Positions 7,935-14,850 of a DNA stretch of 41,617 bases are shown here, piece after piece. This DNA is from Flavobacterium sp. UBA7665 (GTDB lineage Bacteria; Bacteroidota; Bacteroidia; Flavobacteriales; Flavobacteriaceae): assembly GCA_002483285.1 (NCBI GenBank), contig DLHP01000017.1:1-41617 (forward strand), read 5' to 3'. Made by a program: the position numbers and the translations under genes. The notes under the pieces are model-generated. The model made no database searches. It saw only the letters and a program-made list of their open reading frames with translations, and was not told the DNA's origin. The number at the start of each line of letters is the position of its first letter. Position 1 is the first letter of the stretch.

Positions 7935-8342
7935 TTATTCTTCCCACTCTTTAGCCGTTCGATAGGTCACACCTTTGAACAATGCTACGAGTGTATTTTC
8001 TTTTTTAATTTCGATAATGTAAAAACCTACTTTATTCTTGAGGCTTTCGAGCGTGGCCTCGGCGGTGATGTAATCGCCTGCTTCGAGCGCTTCGATATGG
8101 TTGATCGAGGTGTCGATAGAAACCGCGTGCCTGCCGTTGGTATTGGCCGAAAACCCAAAAGCCGTGTCGGCGAGTGAATACGTGATGCCACCGTGTGCTT
8201 TGCCCATGCTGTTGAGCATCTCGGGCCGAACGGTCATGCCGACTTTGCAACGACCAACCTCGCATTCTAATATCTCAATACCGAGCCATTGGCTGAACGG
8301 GTCGAGCGAAAGCATCTTGTATGGGATTTTTGCGCCTTCCAT
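7935..8342 (-). CDS. paaI: PaaI hotdog-fold thioesterase
   Basis: 135-aa acyl-CoA thioesterase of the PaaI/4HBT class. The family block N44-S-M-G47-K-A-H50-G-G with D59 further on is intact. PaaI hydrolyses ring-hydroxylated phenylacetyl-CoA and is thought to release trapped CoA when the epoxide pathway stalls. The ATG overlaps the paaH stop by one base (TGATG), so translation is probably coupled to paaH. Length and motif match the family well. Confidence 0.92.
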   Translation of the reverse strand: MEGAKIPYKMLSLDPFSQWLGIEILECEVGRCKVGMTVRPEMLNSMGKAHGGITYSLADTAFGFSANTNGRHAVSIDTSINHIEALEAGDYITAEATLESLKNKVGFYIIEIKKENTLVALFKGVTYRTAKEWEE

Positions 8343-9490
8343 CAGAAAAAAGTTTGGTTTTGTGCGTTCATTTTTCTTAGGATCGGGCTACAGCGGTAGC
8401 GGTCTTCGTGATATTCTTGGTACAAATTGTCTAATGTCGAAACGCACCAGCCTATTCCTTTTTCATCGGCCCAGGCCAACAATCCCTTTGGATAATTGAC
8501 GCCTTTGGTCATGGCGTTGTCTATGTCTTCGGCCGAGGCGATGTTGAGAAATAACGCATCTGCGGCTTCGTTGATGAGCATAACCAAAATTCGTTCAAAA
8601 ATGGATTTGCCCAAAACTTCATTTTCAGTCGGCTTGGGCAATTCTTTGGCGTAATCGTAAAATCCTCTTCCCGCCTTTTTTCCTAGAAACCCGGCTTCGG
8701 TGAGTCTTTTTTGTGTGAACGACGGCTTATACCTCGGGTCGAAATAAAACGAAGTGAACACGGTTTCGGTCACGGTATAATTCACGTCGTGCCCAATGAA
8801 ATCCATGAGTTCAAATGGTCCCATGCGGAATCCGCCGAAGGTTTTCATCGCCCAATCGATTGTTGCGAAATCGGCTTTGCCTTCTTCGTAAATGCGTAGG
8901 GCTTCGCCGTAAAACGGACGCGCGACACGGTTGACGATGAATCCGGGTGTGTCTTTGGCAACAGCTACAACTTTCTTCCAATCGGAAATAATACGGACGG
9001 TTTTATCTAAAATCTTAGGGCTGGTTTGAACCGCGGGAATGACCTCAACGAGTTGCATCAACGGCGCCGGATTGAAGAAATGGATCCCGATGACGCGGTC
9101 TGATTTTTTACACGAGGCGGCAATTGAAGCAATCGATAAAGATGACGTATTCGAGGCGAGTATGCTGTCGGCCGAAACGACTTCTTCGAGCTCGGCAAAC
9201 AATTTCCTTTTGATTTCGAGATTTTCGACGATGGCCTCGATGACCAAATTGGCGTCGTATAAATCCTCGAGTGTGTTCACATACGAGATGCAATTTGAAA
9301 TGCGCTCTTTCTCAGCCGCATCAATCTTGCCTTTCTCGAACAGCATCAGCAAAGTTTTCCCCAAAGCTTCACGGCTTCTGGCAATCGCCTCAAAGTTGGT
9401 GTCGTATATTTTAACGGCGCAACCGGCAGTGGCCGCAACTTGTGCAATGCCGCTTCCCATGGTTCCCGATCCGATTACTGCTACATTCAT
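8342..9490 (-). CDS. paaH: 3-hydroxyadipyl-CoA dehydrogenase
   Basis: 382-aa NAD-dependent 3-hydroxyacyl-CoA dehydrogenase. The Rossmann motif GSGTMG is at 7-12, and the catalytic histidine is H137 in GIHFFNPAP. One 3HCDH C-terminal domain follows to about 280, then part of a second one (about 290-370). E. coli PaaH is longer (475 aa), so this form has a shorter tail; single-domain enzymes are about 285 aa. It oxidises 3-hydroxyadipyl-CoA to 3-oxoadipyl-CoA before PaaJ. The start is preceded at 6 nt by a heptamer array, and the stop overlaps the paaI start. Confidence 0.92.
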   Translation of the reverse strand: MNVAVIGSGTMGSGIAQVAATAGCAVKIYDTNFEAIARSREALGKTLLMLFEKGKIDAAEKERISNCISYVNTLEDLYDANLVIEAIVENLEIKRKLFAELEEVVSADSILASNTSSLSIASIAASCKKSDRVIGIHFFNPAPLMQLVEVIPAVQTSPKILDKTVRIISDWKKVVAVAKDTPGFIVNRVARPFYGEALRIYEEGKADFATIDWAMKTFGGFRMGPFELMDFIGHDVNYTVTETVFTSFYFDPRYKPSFTQKRLTEAGFLGKKAGRGFYDYAKELPKPTENEVLGKSIFERILVMLINEAADALFLNIASAEDIDNAMTKGVNYPKGLLAWADEKGIGWCVSTLDNLYQEYHEDRYRCSPILRKMNAQNQTFF

Positions 9491-9496
9491 ATTTTT

Positions 9497-9518
9497 GGTT
9501 CAGGGTTCAGGGTTCAGG
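9497..9518. repeat. Three tandem heptamers (GGTTCAG) upstream of paaH
   Basis: Three exact GGTTCAG units plus one extra G begin 6 nt upstream of the paaH ATG. The sense strand therefore reads CCTGAACCCTGAACC just before the start. The same heptamer occurs before paaC and alaS. Confidence 0.88.
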
Positions 9519-9545
9519 TTTTAAGACCCGAATCCCCAAACACAA

Positions 9546-10325
9546 TTAATTTCCTTTAAATTCGGGTGCTCTTTTTTCCATAAATGCATTGACGCCTTCC
9601 TGGTAATCGTGCGAACCGCTCGCATCGATTTGCAAATCGGATTCCATGGCGAGTTGCTCCTGAAGGTTGTTGATCATCGATTTGTTGAGCAACTGTTTGG
9701 TAAGCGCAATGGCGTGTGTGGGCATTTTGGCGAGTGTGAGCGCGAGTTTTTCTACTTCTTCCTCGAAAAATGCCACCGGGTAAAATTTGTAAATCATCCC
9801 GATATTGAATGCTTCCTGCGCGCCAACCTTGTCACCGAGCATCATGAGTGCAGAGGCTTTTTGGAAACCGATGAGCCTTGGTAAAAAGAAAGTTCCGGCG
9901 CTGTCGGGCACGAGGCCTATTTTGCTGAATGCTTGGATGAACGCTGCATTTTCTGACGCCACGACGATATCGCAAGCCAGTGCAATGTTGGCTCCGGCGC
10001 CTGCAGCCACGCCATTGACGGCAGCCACGATCGGTTTGTCGATGCTGCGGATGCGCTCGATGATTGGGTTGTAATGTTCTTCTAATATTTTTCTGAAACC
10101 CGGCATGAGTTCGGGTGTGGTGACTTCTTTTAAATCCTGTCCGGCGCAAAAGGCTTTTCCGGCTCCGGTGATGACGATGGCGCGGATGTTTTCATCTTTA
10201 GCACATTGGTCCAGCGTATCCTGCATGAGCAACGCCATTTCGCGGTTGAAACTGTTGAATACCTCAGGACGGTTAAGTGTGAGGTAACCGATGTTGTTTT
10301 CTATTTTGAGTAATATCGAACTCAT
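9546..10325 (-). CDS. paaG: 1,2-epoxyphenylacetyl-CoA isomerase
   Basis: 259-aa crotonase-fold isomerase that converts ring-1,2-epoxyphenylacetyl-CoA to oxepin-CoA. Landmarks match E. coli PaaG closely: LNRPEVFNSFN near 17-27, GAGKAFCAGQDL at 54-65, NGVAAGAGANIAL at 104-116, and catalytic D141 in GLVPDSAGTFF where hydratases carry glutamate. The C-terminus (YQEGVNAFMEKRAPEF) is also PaaG-like. It follows paaD after a 112-nt spacer filled by a homopurine tract, and paaH follows after 55 nt. Confidence 0.95.
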   Translation of the reverse strand: MSSILLKIENNIGYLTLNRPEVFNSFNREMALLMQDTLDQCAKDENIRAIVITGAGKAFCAGQDLKEVTTPELMPGFRKILEEHYNPIIERIRSIDKPIVAAVNGVAAGAGANIALACDIVVASENAAFIQAFSKIGLVPDSAGTFFLPRLIGFQKASALMMLGDKVGAQEAFNIGMIYKFYPVAFFEEEVEKLALTLAKMPTHAIALTKQLLNKSMINNLQEQLAMESDLQIDASGSHDYQEGVNAFMEKRAPEFKGN

Positions 10326-10347
10326 ATTTTATACTACTTATTGTTTA

Positions 10348-10435
10348 CTTTTCTTTCTTTTTTTCCTCTTCCTTCTTTCCTCTTTCTTCTTTCTTCTTTC
10401 CTCTTTCCTCTTTCCTCTTTCCTCTTTCCTCTTTC
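10348..10435. repeat. 88-nt uninterrupted homopyrimidine/homopurine tract between paaD and paaG
   Basis: Every base from 10348 to 10435 is C or T on the plus strand. The paa mRNA sense is therefore all purine, mostly repeats of GAAAGAG in period 7 with GAA variants. It begins 2 nt after the paaD stop codon and ends 22 nt before the paaG ATG. Confidence 0.95.
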
Positions 10436-10437
10436 GA

Positions 10438-10938
10438 CTACTTAAGACATTTAAAATAATCAAACGGTTCCTGGCAATCCTGGCATTGAAAAAACGCCTT
10501 ACACGCCGTAGAGCCAAATTGGCTGATCATTTTGGTGTTCATGGATCCGCATTGCGGGCATTTGACGAGCTTCTTGTCGCCAAGCAATGCTTCTTTGTCG
10601 GCTTCGGCTTCGAGCGGTGCGGCGATACCGTATTTTTCGAGCGCTTGTCTTCCGGCGGGTGTGATCCAGTCGGTGGTCCAAGCTGGTGACAAAACCAGTT
10701 CTACTTGGGCTGCGATTCCTTTTTCACGGAACGCTTTTTTGATGTCGTCGCCAATCACATCCATCGCGGGACAACCGCTGTAGGTTGGCGTGATGGTGAT
10801 TTGCGCGACGCCGTCTTGCATTTCGGCCGATCGCACAACGCCCATATCCATGATGGAAAGCACCGGAATCTCGGGATCGGAAACTGATTGGAGAATTTCA
10901 GTGAGTTTTGGGTCGATATGTGTTTTTGTTTCGGTCAT
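10438..10938 (-). CDS. paaD: Phenylacetyl-CoA epoxidase subunit PaaD
   Basis: 166-aa protein with an N-terminal DUF59/MIP18-like domain (about 8-90, with SDPEIPVLSIMDMG and YSGCPAMDVI) and a C-terminal zinc-finger-like segment with CPQCGS and CQDC pairs. PaaD is needed for a functional epoxidase and is thought to act in Fe-S or metal-centre assembly. A GTG at 10950 could add four residues (MSKK), but it lies inside a 16-bp tandem repeat. ATG at 10938 gives a normal length and is preferred. It follows paaC after a 207-nt spacer. Confidence 0.93.
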   Translation of the reverse strand: MTETKTHIDPKLTEILQSVSDPEIPVLSIMDMGVVRSAEMQDGVAQITITPTYSGCPAMDVIGDDIKKAFREKGIAAQVELVLSPAWTTDWITPAGRQALEKYGIAAPLEAEADKEALLGDKKLVKCPQCGSMNTKMISQFGSTACKAFFQCQDCQEPFDYFKCLK

Positions 10939-10941
10939 TTT

Positions 10942-10973
10942 TTTAGACACGCTTCGCTTTAGACACGCTTCGC
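10942..10973. repeat. Perfect 16-bp tandem duplication at the paaD start
   Basis: TTTAGACACGCTTCGC occurs twice in direct succession (10942-10957 and 10958-10973). It begins 3 nt upstream of the preferred paaD ATG and contains the alternative GTG start. Confidence 0.92.
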
Positions 10974-11011
10974 TATAGATTGATACTGATGCTCATTTTT
11001 AGTTGGATGCC

Positions 11012-11142
11012 TTAGCCCCGATTACTTCACTTTACTTTTATTTTTTAGCGGAGTTCAGTGAACTTCGTTTGCAACGTAAATCCTTTTTGCTTTTTCTTTA
11101 AAAGCGAAAAGATTGAAGTGGAAAGCGGGATTAGCTCCTAAA
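11012..11142 (+). repeat. Dispersed intergenic element between paaC and paaD
   Basis: This spacer holds TTAGCCCCGATTA at one end and AAAGCGGGATTAGCTCCTAA at the other, with AATCCTTTTTGC and an internal A/T-rich imperfect palindrome between. It is a fuller version of the element at 4029-4092 and shares words with the copies at 1-142 and 14455-14760. It ends 3 nt from the paaC stop, so it would be transcribed as part of the operon. Confidence 0.6.
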
Positions 11143-11145
11143 ATT

Positions 11146-11895
11146 TTACCAACTCATATTGGGATACGCGCGCTGCATGTATTGCATTTCGGCGAGCAGG
11201 TAGCCCATGTGTTCGCTGTGGACGCCCTGTTTGCCGCCTTTCTGGAAATATTCCGGGTTGGGAACGGCAATCGTGGCTTCTTCTAAAACCTGGCTGATTT
11301 GGGTGTAATAGGCGTCACGCAAAGGCGTGACATCGGCTCCTGTTCCTTGGGCGACCATGGCTTTGTCGGCGTCGGTCTGCTCAAAAAGCTCGTTGGTGTA
11401 TACCCACAAATCGTCGATGGCTTCTTGTATCTTTTGGTGGCTTTCTGGTGTACCATCACCGAGGCGCTTGATCCAATCGGACGAGAAACGCAAATGGTAA
11501 CGCACTTCCTTGATGCTTTTTTTGGCAATCGCGGCGAGTGTCTTGTCGTTACTGTTCTGCAATTCCTCGAGCAAAAGCAAATGGAACGCATCAAACAGGA
11601 ACTGCCTGGCGATTGAATACGCGAAATTCGTGTTGGGCTGTTCTACAAGCAAAACGTTGATGTATTCGCGTTCGCTACGCAAAAAGGCAACGGTGTCTTC
11701 GGTAGCGTCACCACCTTTGAGTTTGGCCGCATACTGGTAGTAGCTGCGGGTTTGGCCAAAAAGGTCGAGCGAAATGTTGGTCAGTGCAATGTCGGTTTCA
11801 AGGCTTGGGCCGTGGCCGCAGAGCTCGCCGAGACGCTGGCCCAAAATGAGCGCATTGTCAGCGATTCCGTAGATGTATTGGACGAGGTTGTTCAT
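11146..11895 (-). CDS. paaC: Phenylacetyl-CoA epoxidase structural subunit PaaC
   Basis: 249-aa all-helical ferritin-like protein, the usual PaaC length. PaaC pairs with PaaA in the multicomponent oxygenase and supports the catalytic subunit rather than carrying its own functional di-iron site. LGQRLGELCGHGPSLE near 17-32 and LRFSSDWIKRLGDGTPES near 134-151 are family-like stretches. It lies 69 nt after paaB across a long inverted repeat, with a heptamer array 7 nt before the ATG. Confidence 0.94.
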   Translation of the reverse strand: MNNLVQYIYGIADNALILGQRLGELCGHGPSLETDIALTNISLDLFGQTRSYYQYAAKLKGGDATEDTVAFLRSEREYINVLLVEQPNTNFAYSIARQFLFDAFHLLLLEELQNSNDKTLAAIAKKSIKEVRYHLRFSSDWIKRLGDGTPESHQKIQEAIDDLWVYTNELFEQTDADKAMVAQGTGADVTPLRDAYYTQISQVLEEATIAVPNPEYFQKGGKQGVHSEHMGYLLAEMQYMQRAYPNMSW

Positions 11896-11902
11896 TATTT
11901 TT

Positions 11903-11960
11903 GGTTCAGGGTTCAGGGTTCAGGGCGGTTTTTAAAACCTTGCTCCCTGAACCCTGAACC
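11903..11960. repeat. Inverted repeat with 16-bp perfect arms between paaB and paaC
   Basis: GGTTCAGGGTTCAGGG at 11903-11918 is the exact reverse complement of CCCTGAACCCTGAACC at 11945-11960. An inner pair (GGTTTT/AAAACC) sits in the loop. The transcript would fold into a strong hairpin that nearly fills the paaB-paaC gap and ends 7 nt before the paaC start. There is no T-run after it, so it is not a standard terminator. It may act as an mRNA processing or stability element. Confidence 0.85.
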
Positions 11961-11964
11961 AATT

Positions 11965-12246
11965 TTACATGTGTTTGAGTTCTTCGGGCAAGATGTAAAA
12001 CGTCGGATGGCGGTATGCCTTGTCTTTTGCAGGTTCGAACAATTCTGCATTTTCTTCCGGATTCGATGCCGTAATCTGGCTCGATGGAACCACCCAAATG
12101 CTCACGCCTTCCATCCTTCTGGTGTAAACATCACGTGCGTTTTCTAGCGCCATGTTGGCGTCGCTGGCATGTAGGCTCCCGCAGTGGCGGTGTTCGAGCC
12201 CGTTTTTACTTCTTACAAATACTTCCCAAAGTGGCCAATTTTTCAT
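11965..12246 (-). CDS. paaB: Phenylacetyl-CoA epoxidase subunit PaaB
   Basis: 93-aa subunit that bridges PaaAC units in the epoxidase complex. The start KNWPLWEVFVRSKNGLEHRH and the GSLHASDANMALENARDVYT stretch are characteristic, as is the acidic C-terminal part. It lies 12 nt after paaA, so the two are certainly co-transcribed. Confidence 0.95.
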   Translation of the reverse strand: MKNWPLWEVFVRSKNGLEHRHCGSLHASDANMALENARDVYTRRMEGVSIWVVPSSQITASNPEENAELFEPAKDKAYRHPTFYILPEELKHM

Positions 12247-12258
12247 AATCGTATTGTT

Positions 12259-13215
12259 TTAAACTGCCTGTTCTAAATTTTTATCTGTTTGTTTGTCGGC
12301 ATAGGCCATCGCGGCGTCGCGTACCCATTTGCCTTCTTCCCAAGCCTTAACTCTGGCCGAGATGCGTTCTTTGTTGCACCTGCCGTGGCCTTTGACGACC
12401 TGCCAGAATTCGTCCCAGTCGAGCTTGCCAAAATCGTAGCCTTTCTTCTCCTCGTTCCATTTGAGGTCTGGATCGGGAAAGGTGAGCCCGATTAAGTTGG
12501 CTTGTGGTACGGTTTGGTCAACGAACGCCTGGCGCAATTCGTCATTGGTTTTGCGTTTGAGTTTCCACTTGACCGATTGCTCGGTGTTGGGCGACTGGTC
12601 GTCGGTTGGGCCGAACATCATCAGCGATGGCAACCACCAGCGGTTGAGTGCGTCCTGTGCCATTGCTTTTTGTTCTGGTGTGCCGTTGGCGAGCGTCATC
12701 ATGATTTCAAAACCTTGGCGTTGGTGGAAACTTTCTTCCTTGCAGATGCGTACCATGGCGCGGGCGTAAGGGCCGTAAGAGGTAGAAATCAGTGCAACTT
12801 GGTTGATGATCGCGGCACCGTCTACAAGCCAGCCAATCGCACCCATATCGGCCCACGTAATCGCGGGATAATTAAAGATGCTCGAGTATTTGGCTTCGCC
12901 CGAATGCAGTTGGTCAAATAATTCCTCGCGTGAGATTCCAAGCGTTTCACAGGCGCTGTACAAATACAGTCCATGGCCACCTTCATCCTGCACTTTGGCA
13001 AGTAAGGCGACTTTGCGGCGGAGTGACGGCGCGCGCGTAATCCAGTTCCCTTCAGGTAACATCCCTACAATTTCAGAATGCGCGTGTTGCGAAATCTGGC
13101 GGATGTGTGTCTTGCGATACTTCTCGGGCATCCAATCTTTCGGTTCTATCTTTTCGTCATTGGCGATGCGTTGTTCGAAGATCGCCTCTAGGTTTTTAAC
13201 TTCTGATTCTGACAT
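12259..13215 (-). CDS. paaA: Phenylacetyl-CoA epoxidase catalytic subunit PaaA
   Basis: 318-aa di-iron oxygenase subunit that epoxidises the ring of phenylacetyl-CoA. The di-iron ligands expected by alignment with E. coli PaaA are visible: E48 (HSEIVG), E78 and H81 (DEGGH), D132, and E161/H164 (EESFH). The rest is collinear with the family, including the C-terminal KGHGRCNKERISAR stretch. It lies 29 nt after paaE. Product assignment is very secure. Confidence 0.97.
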   Translation of the reverse strand: MSESEVKNLEAIFEQRIANDEKIEPKDWMPEKYRKTHIRQISQHAHSEIVGMLPEGNWITRAPSLRRKVALLAKVQDEGGHGLYLYSACETLGISREELFDQLHSGEAKYSSIFNYPAITWADMGAIGWLVDGAAIINQVALISTSYGPYARAMVRICKEESFHQRQGFEIMMTLANGTPEQKAMAQDALNRWWLPSLMMFGPTDDQSPNTEQSVKWKLKRKTNDELRQAFVDQTVPQANLIGLTFPDPDLKWNEEKKGYDFGKLDWDEFWQVVKGHGRCNKERISARVKAWEEGKWVRDAAMAYADKQTDKNLEQAV

Positions 13216-13244
13216 ATTTTTTCAATTGACAATTGATAATTTAT

Positions 13245-14318
13245 TTAAACACCAAACTCGACCACAATCTTTCCTGAAGTCGGGACGGCCTGGCAACTCA
13301 ACACCAAATTCTTCGCGACTTCATCTTCGTCGAGTGCGTAATTGATTTTCATTTCTACAGATCCTTCGATGACTTTGCAACGGCAGGTACTGCAAACGCC
13401 GCCTTTGCAGGCAAACGGCAAATCGGCTCCGGCTGCGATGGCGCCATCGAGGATGTTGTCGTAATCGTCATCCATGATGAAATGGAATTCTTTACCGCCG
13501 TCGATGATGGTGACATCGGTACCTTGTACTTTAGATTCGAGGATTTTGCTCACGCGTTGTTTGTCGGCTTCTGAACCTCCAGTATTGAACAATTCAAAAT
13601 GGATTTTGTCTTTAGACAAACCTGCGACGACCAATTCATCGCGGATGAGAAAAATCATTTCCTCGGGACCACAGATGAAACATTCATCTACTGCGGGAAT
13701 ATCGATGATTTTTTCAGTGAGAATTTCCATCTTTTCCTTGCTGAAACGGCCGTTGAACAACTCAATGGAGCGATGCTCTTTGGTCAGGAAATGGAAAATC
13801 TCAAAACGTCCGAAATATTTGTTCTTGAGCAGCTCGATTTCTTCCTTAAAGATAATCGATTTGACGCTGCGATTGAGATAAAACAACTGGAAAGTGCTGT
13901 TGGGTTCAAGCGCCAAATGGGTTTTGATAATGGATAAGATTGGCGTAATGCCACTACCCGCGGCAAACATGATGTAATTCTTGGCAACTTCCTTATTGGT
14001 TTCTCTGAAGAATTTCCCGCTGGGTGCCATAATCTCCAGCGTATCGCCTTTCTTGACTTTGTCGTTGACGTAGCCGGAGAACAATCCGCCGTTGATTTTC
14101 TTGACGGCAACCTGCCATTTGTTTTCGGTTGGGCTCGAGCACAACGAGTACGAACGGCGTTCTTCCTTGCCGTCGATCATGGCTTTTAGTGTAAGGTGTT
14201 GGCCTTGGTTGTAGTGGAATTCTGATTTTAACTCCTCTGGAATATCAAATGAAACCACTGAACAATCCTTGGTTTCCTTGTAGATATCTGAAACTTTAAT
14301 GCTGTGAAACTTTGCCAT
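13245..14318 (-). CDS. paaE: Phenylacetyl-CoA epoxidase reductase PaaE
   Basis: 357-aa NAD(P)H:ferredoxin-type reductase supplying electrons to PaaA. The FAD-binding RRSYS motif is at 54-58, the nucleotide-binding GSGITP at 121-126 and CGPEEM near 216. A C-terminal plant-type 2Fe-2S domain has cysteines C304, C309, C312 and C342. It is the first gene of the paaEABCD run. Its 5' side carries a perfect palindrome and a -7-like box, so the main paa promoter probably lies here. Confidence 0.96.
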   Translation of the reverse strand: MAKFHSIKVSDIYKETKDCSVVSFDIPEELKSEFHYNQGQHLTLKAMIDGKEERRSYSLCSSPTENKWQVAVKKINGGLFSGYVNDKVKKGDTLEIMAPSGKFFRETNKEVAKNYIMFAAGSGITPILSIIKTHLALEPNSTFQLFYLNRSVKSIIFKEEIELLKNKYFGRFEIFHFLTKEHRSIELFNGRFSKEKMEILTEKIIDIPAVDECFICGPEEMIFLIRDELVVAGLSKDKIHFELFNTGGSEADKQRVSKILESKVQGTDVTIIDGGKEFHFIMDDDYDNILDGAIAAGADLPFACKGGVCSTCRCKVIEGSVEMKINYALDEDEVAKNLVLSCQAVPTSGKIVVEFGV

Positions 14319-14336
14319 TTCAATGTTTTAAATTAA

Positions 14337-14354
14337 AACTAACAGTTGTTAGTT
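14337..14354. promoter_or_regulatory. Perfect palindrome upstream of paaE, probable TetR-family operator
   Basis: AACTAACA-GT-TGTTAGTT has exact 8-bp arms around a 2-bp centre. It lies 18 nt before the paaE ATG, just downstream of a candidate -7 box. Size and symmetry fit a TetR-family dimer, and a TetR gene lies next upstream. Binding of a phenylacetyl-CoA-responsive repressor is inferred. Confidence 0.7.
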
Positions 14355-14361
14355 AACTATG

Positions 14362-14369
14362 CAAATTTA
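14362..14369 (-). promoter_or_regulatory. Candidate -7 box of the paa promoter
   Basis: The minus strand reads TAAATTTG, matching the Bacteroidetes TAnnTTTG -7 consensus. Transcription would start about 7 nt downstream, at the edge of the palindrome, so a bound repressor would block it. No clear TTG -33 box is seen. A second match (TATTTTTG) lies at 14403-14410. Confidence 0.5.
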
Positions 14370-14526
14370 AACAATATTTCGTAATTGTTACGATAACGTT
14401 TGCAAAAATATAAGGCATTAACATTTAAGGAGTTGGAAGCGCAGCCCAGATCACAGCGGCATCCTTTTTTGAGGCACGAAAAAAAAGATAAAGCGGAGAG
14501 CTGGAATTGTCTGCAAAAAAAAACAA

Positions 14527-14595
14527 AACACAGATTGCACAGATTTGCACAGATTAAGACACAAAAAATCTGTGGGAATCTGTGCAATCTGTGTT
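14527..14595. repeat. CACAGATT/AATCTGTG palindromic element, copy 1
   Basis: AACACAGATT at one end and AATCTGTGTT at the other, with internal CAGATT and ATCTGTG repeats at 8-9-nt spacing. It can form a long imperfect hairpin. Sister copies lie at 14760-14827 and 16067-16135, and a half copy at 4-19. Confidence 0.85.
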
Positions 14596-14618
14596 AAAAA
14601 CAACAATCTGCTCCGATC

Positions 14619-14663
14619 TCAAACAATCCCGTTGAGCAAAACCGCAGTCATATTCGATTTTAA
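14619..14663 (-). pseudogene. Duplicated C-terminal fragment of the TetR gene
   Basis: The minus strand encodes L-K-S-N-M-T-A-V-L-L-N-G-I-V-stop. The intact regulator ends in L-K-S-N-M-T-E-V-L-L-N-G-I-V-stop, so the two differ at one residue. Sequence identity continues past the stop into the following repeat block. This is the trace of a tandem duplication of the 3' end of the gene. It is too short to be translated usefully. Confidence 0.88.
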
Positions 14664-14759
14664 AGCGGCATCCTTTTTTGAGGCACGAAAAAAGGTAAAG
14701 CAGAGAGCTGGACACGAGCGAAGCGAACTGGAGCGGCAATTGTCTGCAAAAAAAAACAA

Positions 14760-14827
14760 AACAGATTGCACAGATTTGCACAGATCAACGCATACAAAAA
14801 TCTGTGGAAATCTGTGGAATCTGTGTT
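14760..14827. repeat. CACAGATT/AATCTGTG palindromic element, copy 2
   Basis: Same build as copy 1 (AACAGATTGCACAGATTTGC at the left, GGAATCTGTGTT at the right), placed 24 nt after the TetR stop codon in transcription order. It could act as a weak hairpin terminator, but no T-run directly follows. Confidence 0.85.
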
Positions 14828-14850
14828 AAAAACAACAATCTGCTCCGATC

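Larger units (their letters stand above)
14437..14850 (+). repeat. Repeat-filled spacer between the TetR gene and paaE, with two tandem blocks
   Basis: No functional gene is seen in this stretch. Two blocks repeat the order AGCGGCATCCTTTTTTGAGG, A-run, AAAGC(G/A)GAGAGCTGGA, AATTGTCTGC, A-run, a CACAGATT palindrome, then a stretch identical to the 3' end of the TetR gene. The second block has an insert of about 24 nt (ACACGAGCGAAGCGAACTGG). The second block runs into the real TetR stop at 14851; the first contains a copy of the TetR tail at 14619-14663. The same words occur at 1-142 in the opposite orientation. Confidence 0.85.

Noticed and set aside
9497..9518. Telomere-like (TTCAGGG) repeat or CRISPR array
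   Set aside because: There are only three or four units with no spacers, no repeat of 20 bp or more and no cas genes. The arrays are intergenic microsatellites in a chromosomal operon.
14400..14829. Short reading frames in both directions between paaE and the TetR gene
   Set aside because: They lie wholly in repeat blocks and translate to Lys/Phe/Cys-rich low-complexity peptides. The only coding trace is the duplicated TetR tail.
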